From: Prasinococcaceae sp. CCMP 1430
Lineage: Eukaryota > Prasinodermophyta > Palmophyllophyceae > Prasinococcales > Prasinococcaceae
Reading direction: 5' to 3'
Assembly: GCA_013416795.1 (NCBI GenBank)
Contig: RQSC01000399.1
Coordinates: 21,050 to 49,442 of the forward strand
Length of the DNA stretch: 28,393 bases
This document shows, one piece after another, positions 26,951 through 28,393 of the stretch. The notes beneath the pieces are model-generated. The model was not told where the DNA came from. It was given only the letters and a program-made list of their open reading frames with translations, and searched no databases. Positions within the stretch are counted from its first letter, which is position 1. The number at the start of each line of letters is the position of its first letter. Both the position numbers and the translations under genes were made by a program.

Positions 26951-27339
26951 GGAAGTCCAAGCCTTACCGTAAGAAGCTTAGTCTGTCTGGTACCTCGCGC
27001 GTTACGCGGGTCCCGTCCCACAAAGAGCATCAAAGTGTGGGGGCGGAGATGCTCCCCCGCCTGGGCACGAGGAAGGGAGTGCATTCGGAGTCGGCCGCCG
27101 CCCCAGTCACAGGGTTTCCCGCCATGACTTCCCGGCACGGCTGGGCGGATCGCGCTGTGCACCAGGTGGCAGCCTGCAAGGCGGCGGCGCCCACTCCCCC
27201 ACCCAAGCGAATACGCGCGCCCAATCCTCATACGATCAGCAAGCAGCACAGATCGCAGCGCGTTTTTCACGCGGCGCCATCGGCATTTGTTGATCATCGG
27301 CCGTCGCCCGCCGCGGCGCGCGCCACAGCGCGCGCGCGC
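26951..27339. other. Region downstream of the recognised lactonase exons
   Basis: Where the remaining 6PGL exons should lie. On the minus strand there are splice-like sites (TTGCAG near 27175, GTGCCCAG at 27061, and TTACG/GTAAGG near 26970), and the segment 27060..26969 is open in one frame ('[15 protein letters not shown]'), but nothing resembles the missing lactonase strands. It may be a divergent 3' exon, another gene's exon, or non-coding. Confidence 0.35.
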
Positions 27340-28393
27340 CGGCGGAGGCTTGGGCGAGTCCTCGATGAAGGCAACTGCCCTGTCCTCGACGTCCATCAGG
27401 GGGTGGCCAGGGAAGAGGCTCGCGCAGTGGCCGTCGGGGCCAACGCCCTGGCGACGAAAGCGACGCCGCGCGCCACGTCAGTCAGCAACATCGGCTCGAC
27501 CAGCCAAGCGAGAGCGAGCGCCGCCCGCACGCGAACTTACCAGCAGCACGCAGTCCAGCCTCGGCATCACCGGGAGGTCGCTGTCCTTGCCATCCTCGCC
27601 CACCTTCATGCTCGAAACGACGCCGCTGGCCATGGCATCGCGCAGCTTCGCCTCGTATCGCTCGGCCTCCTCGGCAGGGCTCAGGCCGCCATCGATGGTG
27701 TGGATCTGCGCCGCCGGAATGCCGGCCGCGTCGAGGAAGGCCTCGAACGCCCCGCGCGCGTTGGAGTCCTCGTGGTCCAAAGGAACGCACCGCTCTGCGC
27801 AGCGCGCGCCGCGTGCAGGTCGGGTCAGCGCCGGAGCGCGTCGCGCTGGCCGACAACACGCGGCACACTGTCCGAGCCGAATTCGCAGGCGCGCGTGCGC
27901 GCCGGCGGGCGCACGCGCACGCACGCAAAGGCGCACAGACTGCAGCGCAAAAGCCGAGGGACGTCGCGCACGAGAGCGCGCCCGTCCAGCTCGCCCGCCG
28001 CTTCCGCGCTCAGCAGCGCCAGCCGCGCCCGCGCAGCGCCACGATCGCGCCTCACCGTCAGCCCAGAACACGTGCCACTTGGCAAAGTCGATGCCGTCGC
28101 GTCCGGCCAGCTTGCCCAGCGCCTTGACCAGCGAGCCGCCCGACAGCGCGATCGAGAAGGCACCGCGCGCCGCCACGGCCTCGGCGGCGACCTCGGCGAC
28201 GTGGTCGGCCAGCGTGGTGGCCGCTTCCGCGCCGTCCTCGCACACCAGAAAGTTGACCTCCAGGGCGTCCTCCAAGTCCTCGCCCTCGTGCGTGTGCGCG
28301 TGCGCGTGCGCCTCGTCGTCCTCCAGGTCCTCCCCTTCGTAGCTGCCGACGTCCGCCGCCGCCGCGCGCCGCGCGAGGCGCCGCCGCCGCGCG
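27340..28393 (-). CDS. 6-phosphogluconolactonase, 5'-partial, C-terminal part not found
   Basis: Second enzyme of the oxidative pentose phosphate pathway, hydrolysing 6-phosphogluconolactone. Exons: 28393..28056 (open to the window edge), 27794..27541 and 27447..about 27340. Intron 1 (GTGAGG...GCGCAG) splits '[15 protein letters not shown]' in phase 1; intron 2 is GTAAGT...GCCAG, phase 0. Motifs present: 'IALSGGSL' (phosphate loop), 'WHVFWAD', the ADER-VP-DHEDSN motif, '[16 protein letters not shown]' with the catalytic His, and '[10 protein letters not shown]'. The following conserved strand (R-[IV]-T-L-T-L) and the closing WF-D region are not visible before the next gene. After the last Pro codon the DNA runs into GCGCGCGCGC, which could be a GC donor. 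An acidic, His-rich leader with two EGEDLED copies precedes the domain; no start codon is seen. Confidence 0.85.

Noticed and set aside
26941-27300. Possible spliceosomal RNA or SRP RNA gene
   Set aside because: Short matches to splice-site-like and GC stem sequences only; none of the conserved cores of U1, U2, U4, U5, U6 or SRP RNA is present.

Overview
This window looks like nuclear DNA of a eukaryotic, probably flagellated, photosynthetic microalga. The support is as follows: genes are interrupted by short introns (about 90-340 nt) with GTGCGC/GTGAGG-type donors. There is a splicing helicase, a nucleoporin and an ER-receptor relative. One gene encodes a plastid-type rRNA dimethyltransferase, and a tubulin-deglutamylase-type carboxypeptidase is typical of organisms with cilia or flagella. 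The DNA is strongly GC-rich with AT-rich islands only between genes, and long CA/TG microsatellites sit in introns and 5' regions. A haptophyte or similar GC-rich alga fits (the Lys-rich Cys-ended tail on the copper monooxygenase and the ERP-type ERD2 relative fit too), but the species cannot be fixed from sequence alone.

Layout, left to right: Nup88-like nucleoporin (+, 5' end cut by the window); DOMON/copper monooxygenase of the dopamine-beta-hydroxylase family (-); a 1.6 kb intergenic zone with tandem hairpins, a GC-rich minisatellite, an AT-rich palindrome-rich island and decayed gene fragments; Prp28/DDX23 DEAD-box helicase (+); cytosolic carboxypeptidase (-); microsatellite-rich DNA; U-box/WD40 protein (-, three exons); divergent promoter; Dispatched/Patched-like RND membrane protein (+, three exons); SDN-like exonuclease with RRM and KH domains (-); AT-rich divergent promoter; ERD2-related (ERP-type) membrane protein (+, two exons); PFC1/KsgA-type rRNA adenine dimethyltransferase (-, five exons); 6-phosphogluconolactonase (-, 5' end beyond the window, 3' end not identifiable).

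Exon-intron models were made by hand by joining conserved family motifs across in-phase splice sites. They are internally consistent (phases match) for the U-box/WD40, Dispatched-like, ERP, PFC1-like and most of the 6PGL genes. The genes are unrelated housekeeping functions and show no operon-like logic. Their strands alternate so that convergent 3' ends lie close together (about 85-400 bp) and divergent starts share AT-rich intergenic promoters. No virus, CRISPR array, rRNA or tRNA was seen. The most unusual items are the 5.6-7.1 kb intergenic zone, a GC-AG intron splitting a U-box, the copper monooxygenase architecture, and a lactonase whose last conserved part is missing.
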